Below are positions 8,563-17,384 of a DNA stretch of 64,000 nucleotides, piece after piece (within the stretch, counting starts at the first letter, position 1; every line of letters begins with the position of its first letter). The notes beneath the pieces were generated by a model, which was not told where the DNA came from, searched no databases, and worked only from the letters and a program-made list of their open reading frames with translations. The DNA is from Salinispirillum marinum. Its GTDB lineage: Bacteria; Pseudomonadota; Gammaproteobacteria; Pseudomonadales; Natronospirillaceae. The stretch lies in NCBI RefSeq assembly GCF_042651565.1, contig NZ_JBHSDF010000003.1; one strand, written 5' to 3'. A program made the translations under genes and the position numbers.

Positions 8563-10080
8563 ATGCCAAAATTCATTCAAAAAATACTCGCCCTGACGAC
8601 ATTGTCGCTTTTGTCGGTCAGCAGTTTCGCCCAACAAACGGGTTTAGATGCTGCAATAAGCCGTGTCTTCGAACCCATCGCAACACCCATCGTCAATGTC
8701 ATCTTCTACTCCGTACCCATTGGGGGCGTACAATTTCCTCTCATCGTCGGCTGGTTGGTTATTTGCGGTCTGGTTGCCACGTTCTTTTTCCGCTTTATTC
8801 AGTTTCGCGGCTTCAAGCACGCCATCGACTTGGTGCGTGGCCGCTATTCAAAGCCTACGGACGCCGGTGAAGTGTCGCACTTCCAAGCCTTAACCACCGC
8901 GCTGTCGGGCACCGTGGGTTTGGGCAACATTGCCGGGGTAGCGGTCGCGGTGTCCATCGGTGGTGCGGGGGCAACCTTCTGGATGATTCTGGCAGGTCTG
9001 CTGGGCATGGCGTCAAAGTTCACCGAGTGTATTCTGGGCGTTAAATACCGTAACCACCTGCCGGATGGCCGGGTATCTGGCGGGCCGATGTACTACCTGG
9101 AAAAAGGCTTACGCGAAGAACGCGGCATGGGTGGTTTGGGCAAGGTTTTCGCCGTTGCCTTTGCTATTTGCTGTATTGGCGGTGCTATGGGTGGCGGCAA
9201 TATGTTTCAAGCCAACCAAGCCTTTTCGCAAATTGTTAATGTTACCGGCGGGGCTGAGAGTTTCTTTGCCGACAAGGGCTGGCTTTTCGGCCTGATCATG
9301 GCGGCGATTGTCGGTAGCGTAATCATTGGTGGTATTAAAGCCATTGGCCGCGTTACGGAAAAGCTGATCCCGTTTATGGCTGCCCTGTATTTTGGTGCCG
9401 GGATGATCATTATTTTAGCCAACATAGATATGGTGGGCTGGGCGATCGGACAAATCTTCAGCGGTGCCTTCACCGGAGAAGGCGTTGTAGGCGGCGTATT
9501 GGGTGCGCTGATTCAAGGTTTCCGTCGAGCCGCGTTCTCGAATGAGGCCGGTATCGGTTCGGCAGCCATTGCTCACTCGGCTGCACAAACCAGCGAACCC
9601 GTATCGGAAGGCTTTGTGGCTTTGCTGGAGCCCTTCATTGATACCGTCGTGATCTGCACCATGACCGCACTGGTGATCATTATCAGTGGTGCCTTGATGA
9701 CGGATTTAACCGGGGTGGAATTGACCTCCGCAGCCTATGCGACGGTGTTGCCATGGTTTCCTGTCGTACTGGCCATTGCGGTCGTGCTGTTTGCGTTATC
9801 CACCATGTTTGCCTGGTCCTATTATGGCTTGAAGAGCTGGACCTACCTGTTTGGCGAAGGTAGAAACAAGGAGATCGTTTATAACATCATCTTCCTGTTC
9901 TTCATCGTCATTGGTGCCAGCATGAGCTTGGGTCCCGTCATCGACTTCTCGGATTCCATGTTGTTCGCCATGGCGATTCCTAACATCATCGGGCTATACC
10001 TGTTGATGCCAGTGGTGAAACGTGAAGTGAACAAATACTGGGCGAAAATTGAAAGCGGCGAAATCAAACGCGTTAAATAA
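8563..10080 (+). CDS. Alanine (or glycine):sodium symporter, AGCS family
   Basis: 505 residues. Family signatures include the FQALTTALSGTVGLGNIAG block and the conserved GFRRAAFSNEAGIGSAAIAHS loop that takes part in Na+ and substrate binding. About eleven membrane segments are seen. The N-terminal hydrophobic stretch ending SSFAQQ looks like a cleavable signal, as in other marine AGCS proteins. The ATG at 8563 is preferred over an in-frame TTG at 8548, because GGAG precedes it by about 8 bases. A strong terminator follows at once. Confidence 0.93.
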   Translation: MPKFIQKILALTTLSLLSVSSFAQQTGLDAAISRVFEPIATPIVNVIFYSVPIGGVQFPLIVGWLVICGLVATFFFRFIQFRGFKHAIDLVRGRYSKPTDAGEVSHFQALTTALSGTVGLGNIAGVAVAVSIGGAGATFWMILAGLLGMASKFTECILGVKYRNHLPDGRVSGGPMYYLEKGLREERGMGGLGKVFAVAFAICCIGGAMGGGNMFQANQAFSQIVNVTGGAESFFADKGWLFGLIMAAIVGSVIIGGIKAIGRVTEKLIPFMAALYFGAGMIIILANIDMVGWAIGQIFSGAFTGEGVVGGVLGALIQGFRRAAFSNEAGIGSAAIAHSAAQTSEPVSEGFVALLEPFIDTVVICTMTALVIIISGALMTDLTGVELTSAAYATVLPWFPVVLAIAVVLFALSTMFAWSYYGLKSWTYLFGEGRNKEIVYNIIFLFFIVIGASMSLGPVIDFSDSMLFAMAIPNIIGLYLLMPVVKREVNKYWAKIESGEIKRVK

Positions 10081-10101
10081 TAAGCGCCTAGCGCTGCTTT
10101 G

Positions 10102-10124
10102 AGCCGCCTTCGGGCGGCTTTTTT
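10102..10124 (+). terminator. Rho-independent terminator after the AGCS symporter
   Basis: AGCCGCC, TTCG tetraloop, GGCGGCT, then a run of T. This is a textbook intrinsic terminator 21 bp after the symporter stop. Confidence 0.93.
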
Positions 10125-10147
10125 GTTACCCTGTTTCGGGTATCTCT

Positions 10148-10504
10148 ATGCCTTTTTGGGTGGTCAATATGGCCCTGCGACAACCGATGATTTGGCTTGG
10201 CGTTCTCACCTTACTGTTGCTGTTAACCGGGTGTGATGATTTGCGTCCACAGCCCGTTGAATCGGCGCTTGCAACGTTAGCAGAAGACGACGTGCAGCAG
10301 CGGCTCAACCGGGCATTAGACACTCTGGGTTATGCGAACGGTCAGGTAACCGAGAACTTGGGGCGCACCAGTATGCGCATGGCCTTGCGGCAAGCCCAAA
10401 CCTACTTGCATCGACTGGGTTACTACGATGCTCCCCAACTGGGCATTTTGGACCCGCCAACCATCGCCGCCATCGAGGCGTATCTTGCCGACACGATGCC
10501 GTGA
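10148..10504 (+). CDS. Small lipoprotein with PG-binding-like C-terminus
   Basis: 118 residues from the ATG at 10148; an in-frame ATG at 10169 is equally possible. A hydrophobic stretch ends in a lipobox, LLLTGC, followed by two aspartates. Asp at +2 is the classic inner-membrane retention signal in Enterobacteria. The mature part is helical, and the end (YLHRLGYYDAPQLGILDPPT) resembles the three-helix peptidoglycan-binding fold (PF01471-like), where a pair of small helices ends in 'G.ld..T..Ai..y'. Specific function unknown. Confidence 0.6.
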   Translation: MPFWVVNMALRQPMIWLGVLTLLLLLTGCDDLRPQPVESALATLAEDDVQQRLNRALDTLGYANGQVTENLGRTSMRMALRQAQTYLHRLGYYDAPQLGILDPPTIAAIEAYLADTMP

Positions 10505-10617
10505 ATAGGTAATGTCCTTGCCAATTGACAGGCGTCATCCGGTCATTTTTCTCAGCGGCTGGTCAGATTCAATTTTTCTGCGACAATACGCCGCCTAATT
10601 TTCTCCGAGAGTTCAGC

Positions 10618-11532
10618 ATGTCCTCGACGTTACGTGCACATTTGGCACTTCTATTGGCGATGTCCATCTGGGGCAGTTCCTTTATTGCGTTAAAGATTGC
10701 CGTGGGCGTGATGCACCCGATGCAGGTCATTTTCGTTCGGATGGCGATAGGCGCAATCACCTTTTTGTTGCTCTATAAATTGTGGGCGAGCGGGGTTCGT
10801 TATCAAGCGGGTGACTGGAAGTGGCTGCTGGGCATGGCGGCCTTCGAGCCTTGCTTGTATTTCATTTTTGAAGCCATGGCTTTGCAATACACCACCGCCA
10901 GTCAAGCGGGCATGATCACCAGCATGCTACCCCTAATGGTCGCAGCCGGAGCGTGGTATTTCTTGCGCGAGCAGATCAGCCGCTATCAATGGAGTGGCTT
11001 TGGTATTGCGGTGATTGGCGTGGTCTGGATGTCATGGAACAGCGACATCAGTGCCAGTGCGCCCAACCCGGCGCTGGGTAACTTTCTCGAATTTCTTGCC
11101 ATGGCCAGTGCCGTGGGCTACACCTTGTTGGTCAAGAAGCTCACGCGCGGTTACAGCCCGTTGTTTTTAACCGCCATGCAAGCCTTTGTCGGTACGGCCT
11201 TTTTCTTCCCATTGGCCATGACACAGCCCTGGCCTGACACGGTTGCACTGAGCACCTGGATTATTTTGGGCTATCTGGGCGTTGTGGTGACCTTGGGCGC
11301 GTACGGTTTATATAACTATGCCTTGAGTCATATCAGCGCGACCGTCACAGCGGGATACACCAATTTACTGCCGGTGTTTACTTTGTTCTTCGGTATGGTT
11401 TTGCTGCAGGACACCATGAACCTGCAACAATGGTTCGCCATTGCATTGGTGTTTGCTGGCGTTCTTTTGAGTCAACGTGCGCCCAAGGTCGAGCTGCCGA
11501 TTCACCCTTCAGCGACACCGGGCGCATCTTGA
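10618..11532 (+). CDS. EamA/DMT-family transporter
   Basis: 304 residues and about ten membrane helices arranged as two EamA halves. The first half opens with LLAMSIWGSSFIALKIAV, the usual 'W.s.f...k' motif; the second ends with GMVLLQDTMNLQQWFAIALVFAGVLL. Likely a drug/metabolite exporter, substrate unknown. An upstream in-frame extension to 10525 exists, but the ATG at 10618 gives the normal length and begins at the first helix. Its last 31 bp overlap the convergent pirin gene. Confidence 0.88.
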   Translation: MSSTLRAHLALLLAMSIWGSSFIALKIAVGVMHPMQVIFVRMAIGAITFLLLYKLWASGVRYQAGDWKWLLGMAAFEPCLYFIFEAMALQYTTASQAGMITSMLPLMVAAGAWYFLREQISRYQWSGFGIAVIGVVWMSWNSDISASAPNPALGNFLEFLAMASAVGYTLLVKKLTRGYSPLFLTAMQAFVGTAFFFPLAMTQPWPDTVALSTWIILGYLGVVVTLGAYGLYNYALSHISATVTAGYTNLLPVFTLFFGMVLLQDTMNLQQWFAIALVFAGVLLSQRAPKVELPIHPSATPGAS

Positions 11533-12410
11533 TCCTGCTCGGCGGGATGGGGGATGCGCTCTGGGTCTCCCGGCACCGGGGCAAAGCGCCGCTGTGCCAT
11601 CCAGTCGGCACGGGCGCTGGCCAACAGCGCTGGATCCGAGGCGACAAAATTCCAATCAAAAAAACGCTGTTCGGGCAACGGTTCGCCACCAAAACACACA
11701 AATTGCACGCCCGCCAGGGCTTCCACATGCGGCTGCGGCACGCCTTGTTCTTGCGGTGGAATGACCAACAATTCGCCCGCCACCACACGATGCGTGTTAC
11801 CGTCATAACTGACGGTCAATGAACCTGAGACGACGTAAATTCCCATGGTCCAAATGGCGGGGTACGGCCACTCCCAGGTGTCACTGGCTTCGGTTCGACC
11901 TTCAACAAAGAAGGTCGGCCAATTGATCCGCACCGGCGAATGCTCTTCCAACCAATGCCCGACCACCACCGTCCAGCGCACGCCGTCGCGGGAAAACCGA
12001 GGCAAATCATCAGCACCCACATGCTGAAACCCTGGTTCGCCTTGTTCATCAGCGCGACTTTGTGCGACCCAGCATTGCAGCCCATGGAGGTCCTGTGGCT
12101 GTCCGTTCGGAGTACGTTCAGAGTGGGTAATGCCAGCGCCTGCGGTCATCCAGTTGACCTCACCGGTTCGAATGGCGGCTTCTGTACCCAAGCTGTCACG
12201 ATGCAAAATTTCACCGCTGAACAACCAAGTCAGCGTGTGTAAACCAATATGCGGATGCGGCGCAACCTGCATATCCTGTTGCTCGGCCGGGCCGAAGTGA
12301 TCCAAGAAAACGAAAGGCCCTACGGCACGGCACGAACGGTGCGGAAGTACACGCGCCAACGGTGCTCCACCAAGCGACGCGGGTCGACCGATAACTTTGA
12401 TCACTGCCAT
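11502..12410 (-). CDS. Pirin family protein (cupin)
   Basis: 302 residues. The N-terminal cupin holds the pirin metal site: HPHIGLHT supplies two histidines, and GITHSE supplies the third histidine and the glutamate. FVFLDHFGPAE at the start is also typical. Pirins bind Fe and some have quercetin dioxygenase activity; the role in bacteria is poorly defined. The ATG at 12410 is chosen for its AGGAG six bases upstream; a longer frame to 12512 exists but adds non-family sequence. The 3' end overlaps the convergent exporter gene. Confidence 0.9.
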   Translation of the reverse strand: MAVIKVIGRPASLGGAPLARVLPHRSCRAVGPFVFLDHFGPAEQQDMQVAPHPHIGLHTLTWLFSGEILHRDSLGTEAAIRTGEVNWMTAGAGITHSERTPNGQPQDLHGLQCWVAQSRADEQGEPGFQHVGADDLPRFSRDGVRWTVVVGHWLEEHSPVRINWPTFFVEGRTEASDTWEWPYPAIWTMGIYVVSGSLTVSYDGNTHRVVAGELLVIPPQEQGVPQPHVEALAGVQFVCFGGEPLPEQRFFDWNFVASDPALLASARADWMAQRRFAPVPGDPERIPHPAEQDQDAPGVAEG

Positions 12411-12604
12411 GTTAGCTCCTGTTTCTCTGTCTTGCCGACAATGCCATAACCTTGACCATTCTGCCAGCATAGACGAACCGCAAACTGGAACTGCCACCGT
12501 CCAGTTTCCCAACGGTGGAACGATCCAAATCTCATTGTCTGTGCTAGAATCTGCGCCGTTTGCATACCCGCCCTGAAACGTCCCTCTGCGTGGAGAAGTT
12601 TGTA

Positions 12605-13549
12605 GTGTCTTTGCTCGACAATCTCTTGTTTTCGCTCTCGACTACCCTGCCTATTTTACTTTGGCTCGCGGGCGGCAATGCGCTCAAACGCACGAACCGA
12701 TTGAGTGACGCCTTCATTCAGGATGCCAACCGTTTGGTGTTTACTTGGTGTTTGCCGACCTTATTGTTCCTTAACACAGCACGCTCTTCGGTGGTCGACA
12801 GTTGGCAGGGCGGGCTGATCGGCTTCGCCGCCATTTTTACGCTACTTACGGTGGTACTGTTGTGGTGGATTACGCCCATGTTCACCCCGGATCGTTCTCG
12901 GCGCGGCGTGTTTGTGCAAGGAGCTTATCGGGGCAATATGGGTATCATCGGGTTGGCGATGGTGGTCAATGCGTTTGGTACCTCGGTAATCCCCTTGGCC
13001 TCGCTGTATTTGGCGTTCATCACTTTGATTTACAATCTGACCGCCATTGTTGTGTTACAAGCCGGGCAAGCAAAGATGTCACCGCTGATGCTGGTCAATC
13101 AACTGGCACGGAACCCGATGATCATTGGCGTCATGTTGGGTTTAGCCTGGTCACTGACCGGGTGGGCATTGCCGGCGTTGGCGGACAGCACACTACAAGG
13201 TTTGGCGGATTTAACGCTACCCATGGCGTTGATTTGCGTTGGGGCGAGCTTACGCTTTAAGAGTTTACGCAATAACCGCTTCTTGGTGCTGCTGGCCAGT
13301 GCGTTTAAATTGATCATCATTCCCGTTTCAGCGGTGCTTGTTGCCTTGCTGTTCGGTTTCCGTGGTGAAGCGCTAGGGATTTTGTTCTTGATGATGGCCT
13401 CGCCAACGGCCGCCGCGAGCTATGTTATGGCCCGCGCAATGACGCCGTGGGGCGAGTTGGCGGCGGAAATTATCGCCGTCACCACCTTTTTCTCACTACT
13501 GACCACCACGTTGGGTTTGTTCCTATTGCGCAGCGTGGGGTTGGTTTAA
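12605..13549 (+). CDS. AEC-family (auxin efflux carrier-like) transporter
   Basis: 314 residues with about ten membrane helices. The N-terminus (LPILLWLAGGNALKRTNRLSDAF) and GAYRGNMGIIGLAMV match the AEC fold, whose bacterial members export or import organic acids and similar anions. A GTG at 12605 with GGAGA eight bases upstream is chosen. The longer TTG-initiated frame from 12560 adds a hydrophilic tail unlike the family. It ends overlapping the soxYZ stop by 4 bp in convergent orientation. Confidence 0.85.
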   Translation: MSLLDNLLFSLSTTLPILLWLAGGNALKRTNRLSDAFIQDANRLVFTWCLPTLLFLNTARSSVVDSWQGGLIGFAAIFTLLTVVLLWWITPMFTPDRSRRGVFVQGAYRGNMGIIGLAMVVNAFGTSVIPLASLYLAFITLIYNLTAIVVLQAGQAKMSPLMLVNQLARNPMIIGVMLGLAWSLTGWALPALADSTLQGLADLTLPMALICVGASLRFKSLRNNRFLVLLASAFKLIIIPVSAVLVALLFGFRGEALGILFLMMASPTAAASYVMARAMTPWGELAAEIIAVTTFFSLLTTTLGLFLLRSVGLV

Positions 13550-14325
13550 TTCACCGTGAGCGAGTGTGTTGAGCTCACGCTGAAACCGCTGTCTTCTTGC
13601 CAGACAAAGATCGCTTCAGCACTCGCTTGAGGGGCCAGGAAGAAACGCATGTAAGGGTTAGCTGATACCGCTGTGTGCATACGAACCGTCAGTGCTGTTT
13701 CCCCACCGATGGATACGGTTAAGGATTCTACCAAGCGGCGCGGCAGCACATCGCCATTCGGCCCTTCGCGCAGACCCGTCTCCATCGGGTGTGTGACCAG
13801 CGTGCGGACTTCGTCTGCGTTACCAGCACGGAAGGCCCTTGGCAGTGCTACCCTCGGCTGACTGAGCAACACGCTGCTGTTGTCTTCGGCGGTCATCAAA
13901 CAACCGCCCACAGTAACGCGAATATCACGTGATGTGACCCACACTTCACCGGTATTACTCCGCGCTACGGCCCAAATAGTCTGGCTTTCATTGACGCGAA
14001 TACGCGTGGAAACCTCGGCACGGCCGACCCGCGGCGTTAGCAAGAAATCCACCACTTCGGCGTTCGGGTTGCCGTCGGCAAAGATTTGAATCGATTCGAT
14101 GTATTGATCTGTCCGCATGGGGCTGTCGACCTTGATGGTGACCGGCACCGCCGAGCCATCCTCAGACACCAGAGGCAACTCCATCGTTAGCCCTTGCGCT
14201 CGCGGAGTTGCTTCACCGACCGCTTCACGCACCGCCTCAAAGCGCTGCCAATCCGCCAGCGCCAATGGGGCTAAACACATCATCAACACCGTTACCAGAA
14301 AGCCCGAACGCACACTACGAGGCAT
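13546..14325 (-). CDS. SoxYZ fusion sulfur-carrier protein
   Basis: 259 residues with a signal peptide (LMMCLAPLALA). The first part is a SoxY-like domain (~30-150) ending in VTVGGCLM, which keeps the carrier cysteine but not the full GGCGG tail of true SoxY. A SoxZ domain follows (~165-259; VRTLVTHPMETGLR, then NPYMRFFLAPQASAE). In Sox systems, sulfur is carried as a thioether or persulfide on that cysteine. Here SoxY and SoxZ are fused, so the carrier arm sits in the linker. It lies 20 bp after the YeeE gene. Related fusions exist beside PQQ-dehydrogenases; this neighbourhood points to sulfur chemistry instead. Confidence 0.87.
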   Translation of the reverse strand: MPRSVRSGFLVTVLMMCLAPLALADWQRFEAVREAVGEATPRAQGLTMELPLVSEDGSAVPVTIKVDSPMRTDQYIESIQIFADGNPNAEVVDFLLTPRVGRAEVSTRIRVNESQTIWAVARSNTGEVWVTSRDIRVTVGGCLMTAEDNSSVLLSQPRVALPRAFRAGNADEVRTLVTHPMETGLREGPNGDVLPRRLVESLTVSIGGETALTVRMHTAVSANPYMRFFLAPQASAEAIFVWQEDSGFSVSSTHSLTVN

Positions 14326-14345
14326 AACGATTTCCTATCTCAAAT

Positions 14346-15395
14346 TCATGAACGAACATACGAACGCAGCGGCCCTTTCAGACCTAACCACGCACCAAAA
14401 ACAATGGCGCCAATGGCCACAAAACTGGTCAACGCCAGGGTTGAAAATCCGGTCAAGCCTTGGCCAATGCTGCAACCCAGAGCTAAGACACCACCACACC
14501 CCATCAAAACGGCACCGCTCACTGAACGCCGCATGTGTTGCGGAGATGAGTATGACTCCCACTGAAATGTACCGGTAATTAACGCCATAAACAGACTACC
14601 GGCAATCATTCCGCCGACTACCGAAATCCCAAAATTGGCATTCATGCCTGTCGAAATCATTAAATACTGCACACTGTCACCAATGGGCGCCACGAAGGTT
14701 AGGGATGCCAAACGCACCGGGGTAAAGATATCGGCGGCCAAGACACCCGTCACCCACCAGCCAGCAGCCACCAGTACTCCAATGATGACGCCCGACGCCA
14801 GTTCGGTCTTAGCCTGTCTGAATGTCCGGCTCTGAAACGCCCATAACACCAAACCACCGGCCAACAGCAGCGTCATCACGGCGGTAGCAATAGACACGGA
14901 CACCCCAACCTGCGAAAACCATAGAGGCAAACTGCGGGCTGGCAAACGGATTGTCGTTAACCCCTCCAGCCACAAGCGTAAGGGGGCCAACACGCCCGAG
15001 AGTGTCATGTAAGCGGTTAATCCCAACACCAATAACACCACTAACGAGCGTAAATTACCCTGACCCAGTAACACCAATGCCCGCGCCCCACAGCCATTCG
15101 CCAACACCATGCCCAAGCCAAACATAACACCGCCCACCGGCACCAAAAGCCATGACATGGTAGGCTGCAAGTAGAGCGCCCCAGTGAGATCCAGATCGGT
15201 GACAGCGTTCAATACCTGAGTCAGCAATAATGCCACCGCCATCGCCGTTGCAAACGCCCGCAACTTGCGGCCATCGTTCTGCACCCACGCATGCTCAAGA
15301 CCGCGCATCAAACAAAAGCCCGAGCGCTGCCCAACCATACCGAACAGCAAACCGATGATTCCGCCACCAAGAATGGCCAACTCTGTATTGCTCAT
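14346..15395 (-). CDS. YeeE/YedE-family sulfur-compound transporter
   Basis: 349 residues with about nine membrane helices. The conserved cysteine motifs of YeeE (thiosulfate channel) are seen: GQRSGFCLMRG near the N-terminus, LANGCGARALVLLGQGN in the middle and LMGCGGVLALGCSIGQGLTG near the end. In characterised YeeE these cysteines pass thiosulfate across the inner membrane. The ATG at 15395 is preferred; a GTG two codons upstream is possible. A terminator at 15429-15459 separates it from fccB, so yeeE-soxYZ may have its own start or rely on read-through. Confidence 0.88.
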   Translation of the reverse strand: MSNTELAILGGGIIGLLFGMVGQRSGFCLMRGLEHAWVQNDGRKLRAFATAMAVALLLTQVLNAVTDLDLTGALYLQPTMSWLLVPVGGVMFGLGMVLANGCGARALVLLGQGNLRSLVVLLVLGLTAYMTLSGVLAPLRLWLEGLTTIRLPARSLPLWFSQVGVSVSIATAVMTLLLAGGLVLWAFQSRTFRQAKTELASGVIIGVLVAAGWWVTGVLAADIFTPVRLASLTFVAPIGDSVQYLMISTGMNANFGISVVGGMIAGSLFMALITGTFQWESYSSPQHMRRSVSGAVLMGCGGVLALGCSIGQGLTGFSTLALTSFVAIGAIVFGAWLGLKGPLRSYVRS

Positions 15396-15428
15396 GAACA
15401 CCTTGCCCTTAGTGAGCTAAATGAAAGT

Positions 15429-15459
15429 AAAAAAGGGGTGGCCGAATGACCATCCCCTT
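15429..15459 (-). terminator. Terminator between fccB and yeeE
   Basis: Read on the minus strand, AAGGGGATGG, a short loop and CCACCCCTT (one bulge) are followed by TTTTTT. This is a good intrinsic terminator about 200 bp after the fccB stop and 34 bp before yeeE. Confidence 0.75.
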
Positions 15460-15518
15460 CCTTGCAGCAGAAAATTTGATTCTCAATCAACAAAAGGCCA
15501 GTCAATTCTCAATCATTC

Positions 15519-15661
15519 AAGAGTGGCTCTAAAAACGTCATGAGCGAAACACTGGCAAGGCAAAATTTTCCGAAAACGCGCAGCTTACTGAACGTAAGTG
15601 AGCATTTTTCGGAAAATTTTAACGCCGTCAGGGCGAGCGCAATAGTTTTTAGACCACTCTT
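15519..15661. repeat. Long imperfect palindrome at the end of fccB
   Basis: The outer arms are 15519-15536 and 15645-15661 (AAGAGTGG...TAAAAAC, one base indel). Inner arms 15562-15576 and 15606-15620 are a perfect 15-bp match centred on AATTTTCC. At the tip, CTTAC (15584-15588) pairs with GTAAG (15594-15598). The element begins on the last base pairs of the fccB stop codon. It looks like a MITE-like or other intergenic repeat rather than a terminator, because a separate terminator follows it. Whether copies exist elsewhere in the genome cannot be seen here. Confidence 0.75.
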
Positions 15662-17006
15662 AAGAGGGAGTACCCCAAGCGTCTTGGCATATAGCATCAT
15701 ACCACCGATGCGCATTCATCGCCTCCGCCCGCCGCAGACTTGCATCACCAGTGCTCGGGCTTAATCCACCTGCCCCGGCGACTGCCTGAATATTACCCTC
15801 TGTGTTCAGGTTATAAATAGCCGCTACCGATACACCGTATTCTGGTCCAATCAGGCTGTAACAGGTATTGGTGAAATACGGGTTGGGCGCCGACCGGCCA
15901 TCCAAGGCTGATACAATCGCGGCGGCGGCAACTTTGGCTTGCGAATTGGCGCAGAAACCCGACTTCGGCATAGGCGCGGCAACGGTGGCGTCACCGATCA
16001 CGTAGATGTCCGGCACCTGCTGCGATTCAAACGTGCGTGCTTGCACCGGCACCCAACCGCTGGCGTCGGTTACACCGGCTCGATCCGCTATCCAACCGGC
16101 TTTTTGCGCTGGAATCACGTTGAGCACACTGGCTTGATGTCGAGTACCGAATTCTGTTTCTACTTCACGCCGCGCCGCATCCACGCGCACCACACGGCCG
16201 TCGTTCGAGAGTCCGACCCATTCGATCATACCGGGATACAGTTGGTTCCAACCATCGGTGAATAAGCCTTGCTTAGAGAACGCATCTTTCGGGTCCAGAA
16301 TCAAAATCTTCGAGTCTGGCTTATTCTCTTTGAAATAGTGTGCCACCATGCTGGCGCGCTCATACGGCCCCGGTGGGCAACGGTACGGGTTTGGCGGAGC
16401 GACCATCACAAACAGCCCACCATTTGGCATGGCTTCCAGTTGACGCTTCAAGATCTGCGTTTGTGCACCGGCTTTCCACGCGTGCGGCGCCAACTCAGCG
16501 GCTGCTTCGTCATACCCTTCGATCGCATTCCAGCGCATATCAATGCCGGGCGACATCACCAACTTGTCGTATTCTAACGTGGTGCCGTTCGCCAATTGCA
16601 CGCGATGCGCAACCGGATCGATGTCTTCGGCAAGGGTGTGTACGACCTCAACACCATACACATTGCGCAGCTCATCATAACCATGTCCGATTTCTTCGAA
16701 CTCCCGAATACCGCCGAGGTAGAGGTTGCTGAACGGGCAGGTATAAAAGGTGGCGTTCGGCTCCACTAAGGTGACCGCGACGTTAGGGTTGGCGCGTTTG
16801 ATGTATTTCGCGGCAGTTGCGCCGCCAAAACCGCCTCCGATGACAACCACTCGACCGTCTACCCGAGCAGAAGAGCCGATGGTTGCACAGGCACTCAGCG
16901 TAGTCAGGGCACCTACGGCACCGACACCTTTAAGCAAGTTACGCCGAGAAACTCCGGCCTTTTCAACGGGGCTGAGCAGTGATTTTGTTGCTGTATTGTC
17001 CGTCAT
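15660..17006 (-). CDS. FccB-like sulfide dehydrogenase flavoprotein (Tat-exported)
   Basis: 448 residues. A Tat signal (SRRNLLKGVGAVGALTTLSAC) ends in a lipobox-like LSAC, so it may be a Tat lipoprotein. The FAD fold begins with VVVIGGGFGGATAAKYIKR. Candidate redox cysteines are in FYTCPFSNLYLGG and NPYRCPPGPYERA, at positions that form the redox pair in FccB/SQR enzymes. The C-terminal FCSD flavin-binding domain is present. It should oxidise sulfide in the periplasm and pass electrons to the cytochrome encoded just upstream (15-bp gap). AGGAG precedes the ATG. Confidence 0.88.
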   Translation of the reverse strand: MTDNTATKSLLSPVEKAGVSRRNLLKGVGAVGALTTLSACATIGSSARVDGRVVVIGGGFGGATAAKYIKRANPNVAVTLVEPNATFYTCPFSNLYLGGIREFEEIGHGYDELRNVYGVEVVHTLAEDIDPVAHRVQLANGTTLEYDKLVMSPGIDMRWNAIEGYDEAAAELAPHAWKAGAQTQILKRQLEAMPNGGLFVMVAPPNPYRCPPGPYERASMVAHYFKENKPDSKILILDPKDAFSKQGLFTDGWNQLYPGMIEWVGLSNDGRVVRVDAARREVETEFGTRHQASVLNVIPAQKAGWIADRAGVTDASGWVPVQARTFESQQVPDIYVIGDATVAAPMPKSGFCANSQAKVAAAAIVSALDGRSAPNPYFTNTCYSLIGPEYGVSVAAIYNLNTEGNIQAVAGAGGLSPSTGDASLRRAEAMNAHRWYDAICQDAWGTPS

Positions 17007-17020
17007 GTTCTTTCTCCTGC

Positions 17021-17338
17021 TCAGTTATCAAGGCTGGCGAAATATTGCGCAATCTCAGCGATTTCTTCATCGCTGTAACCTTTGGCGATCCGCCCCATGA
17101 TGGTAGAAGGACGCTCGTCGTTTTTAAAGCTGAGGAGCTGGCGCTCCAGTACCGTCGCCGCACGACCGTTTAACGCATCACGCCGTCCATCCGTGCCATG
17201 GCAACCTGCACAGCCACCAGCTAAAACAGCCGCCTGCAATTGTTCGGCGTTTAATGCATGTTCGTCGGCGCTGGCCGTGGTGCCCAGCAATGCACTGGTA
17301 ACCACTAGGGCACCAAGGGATAGTTTTAGGGTTTTCAT
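17021..17338 (-). CDS. Monohaem c-type cytochrome (FccA-like partner)
   Basis: 105 residues with a Sec signal peptide (LGALVVTSALLGTTASA). One haem site, CAGCH, is followed by GTDGRRDALNG; the distal Met is likely in IMGRIAKGYSDEE. This is a small class I cytochrome of the kind that partners flavocytochrome c; the Allochromatium FccA is dihaem, so this is a shorter version. It is first in the minus-strand sulfur unit. A perfect 17-bp palindrome sits 47 bp upstream over the likely promoter. Confidence 0.88.
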   Translation of the reverse strand: MKTLKLSLGALVVTSALLGTTASADEHALNAEQLQAAVLAGGCAGCHGTDGRRDALNGRAATVLERQLLSFKNDERPSTIMGRIAKGYSDEEIAEIAQYFASLDN

Positions 17339-17384
17339 GCTCGATTCCTGTCAGCCTGGTTGCGCCCTCATCAGGGCAGTGTTG

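Noticed and set aside
11502..11532. 31-bp overlap of the EamA and pirin genes as a sign of a wrong frame
   Set aside because: Both ends are in convergent orientation and both frames carry clear family sequence nearly to the end; a short tail overlap is ordinary.
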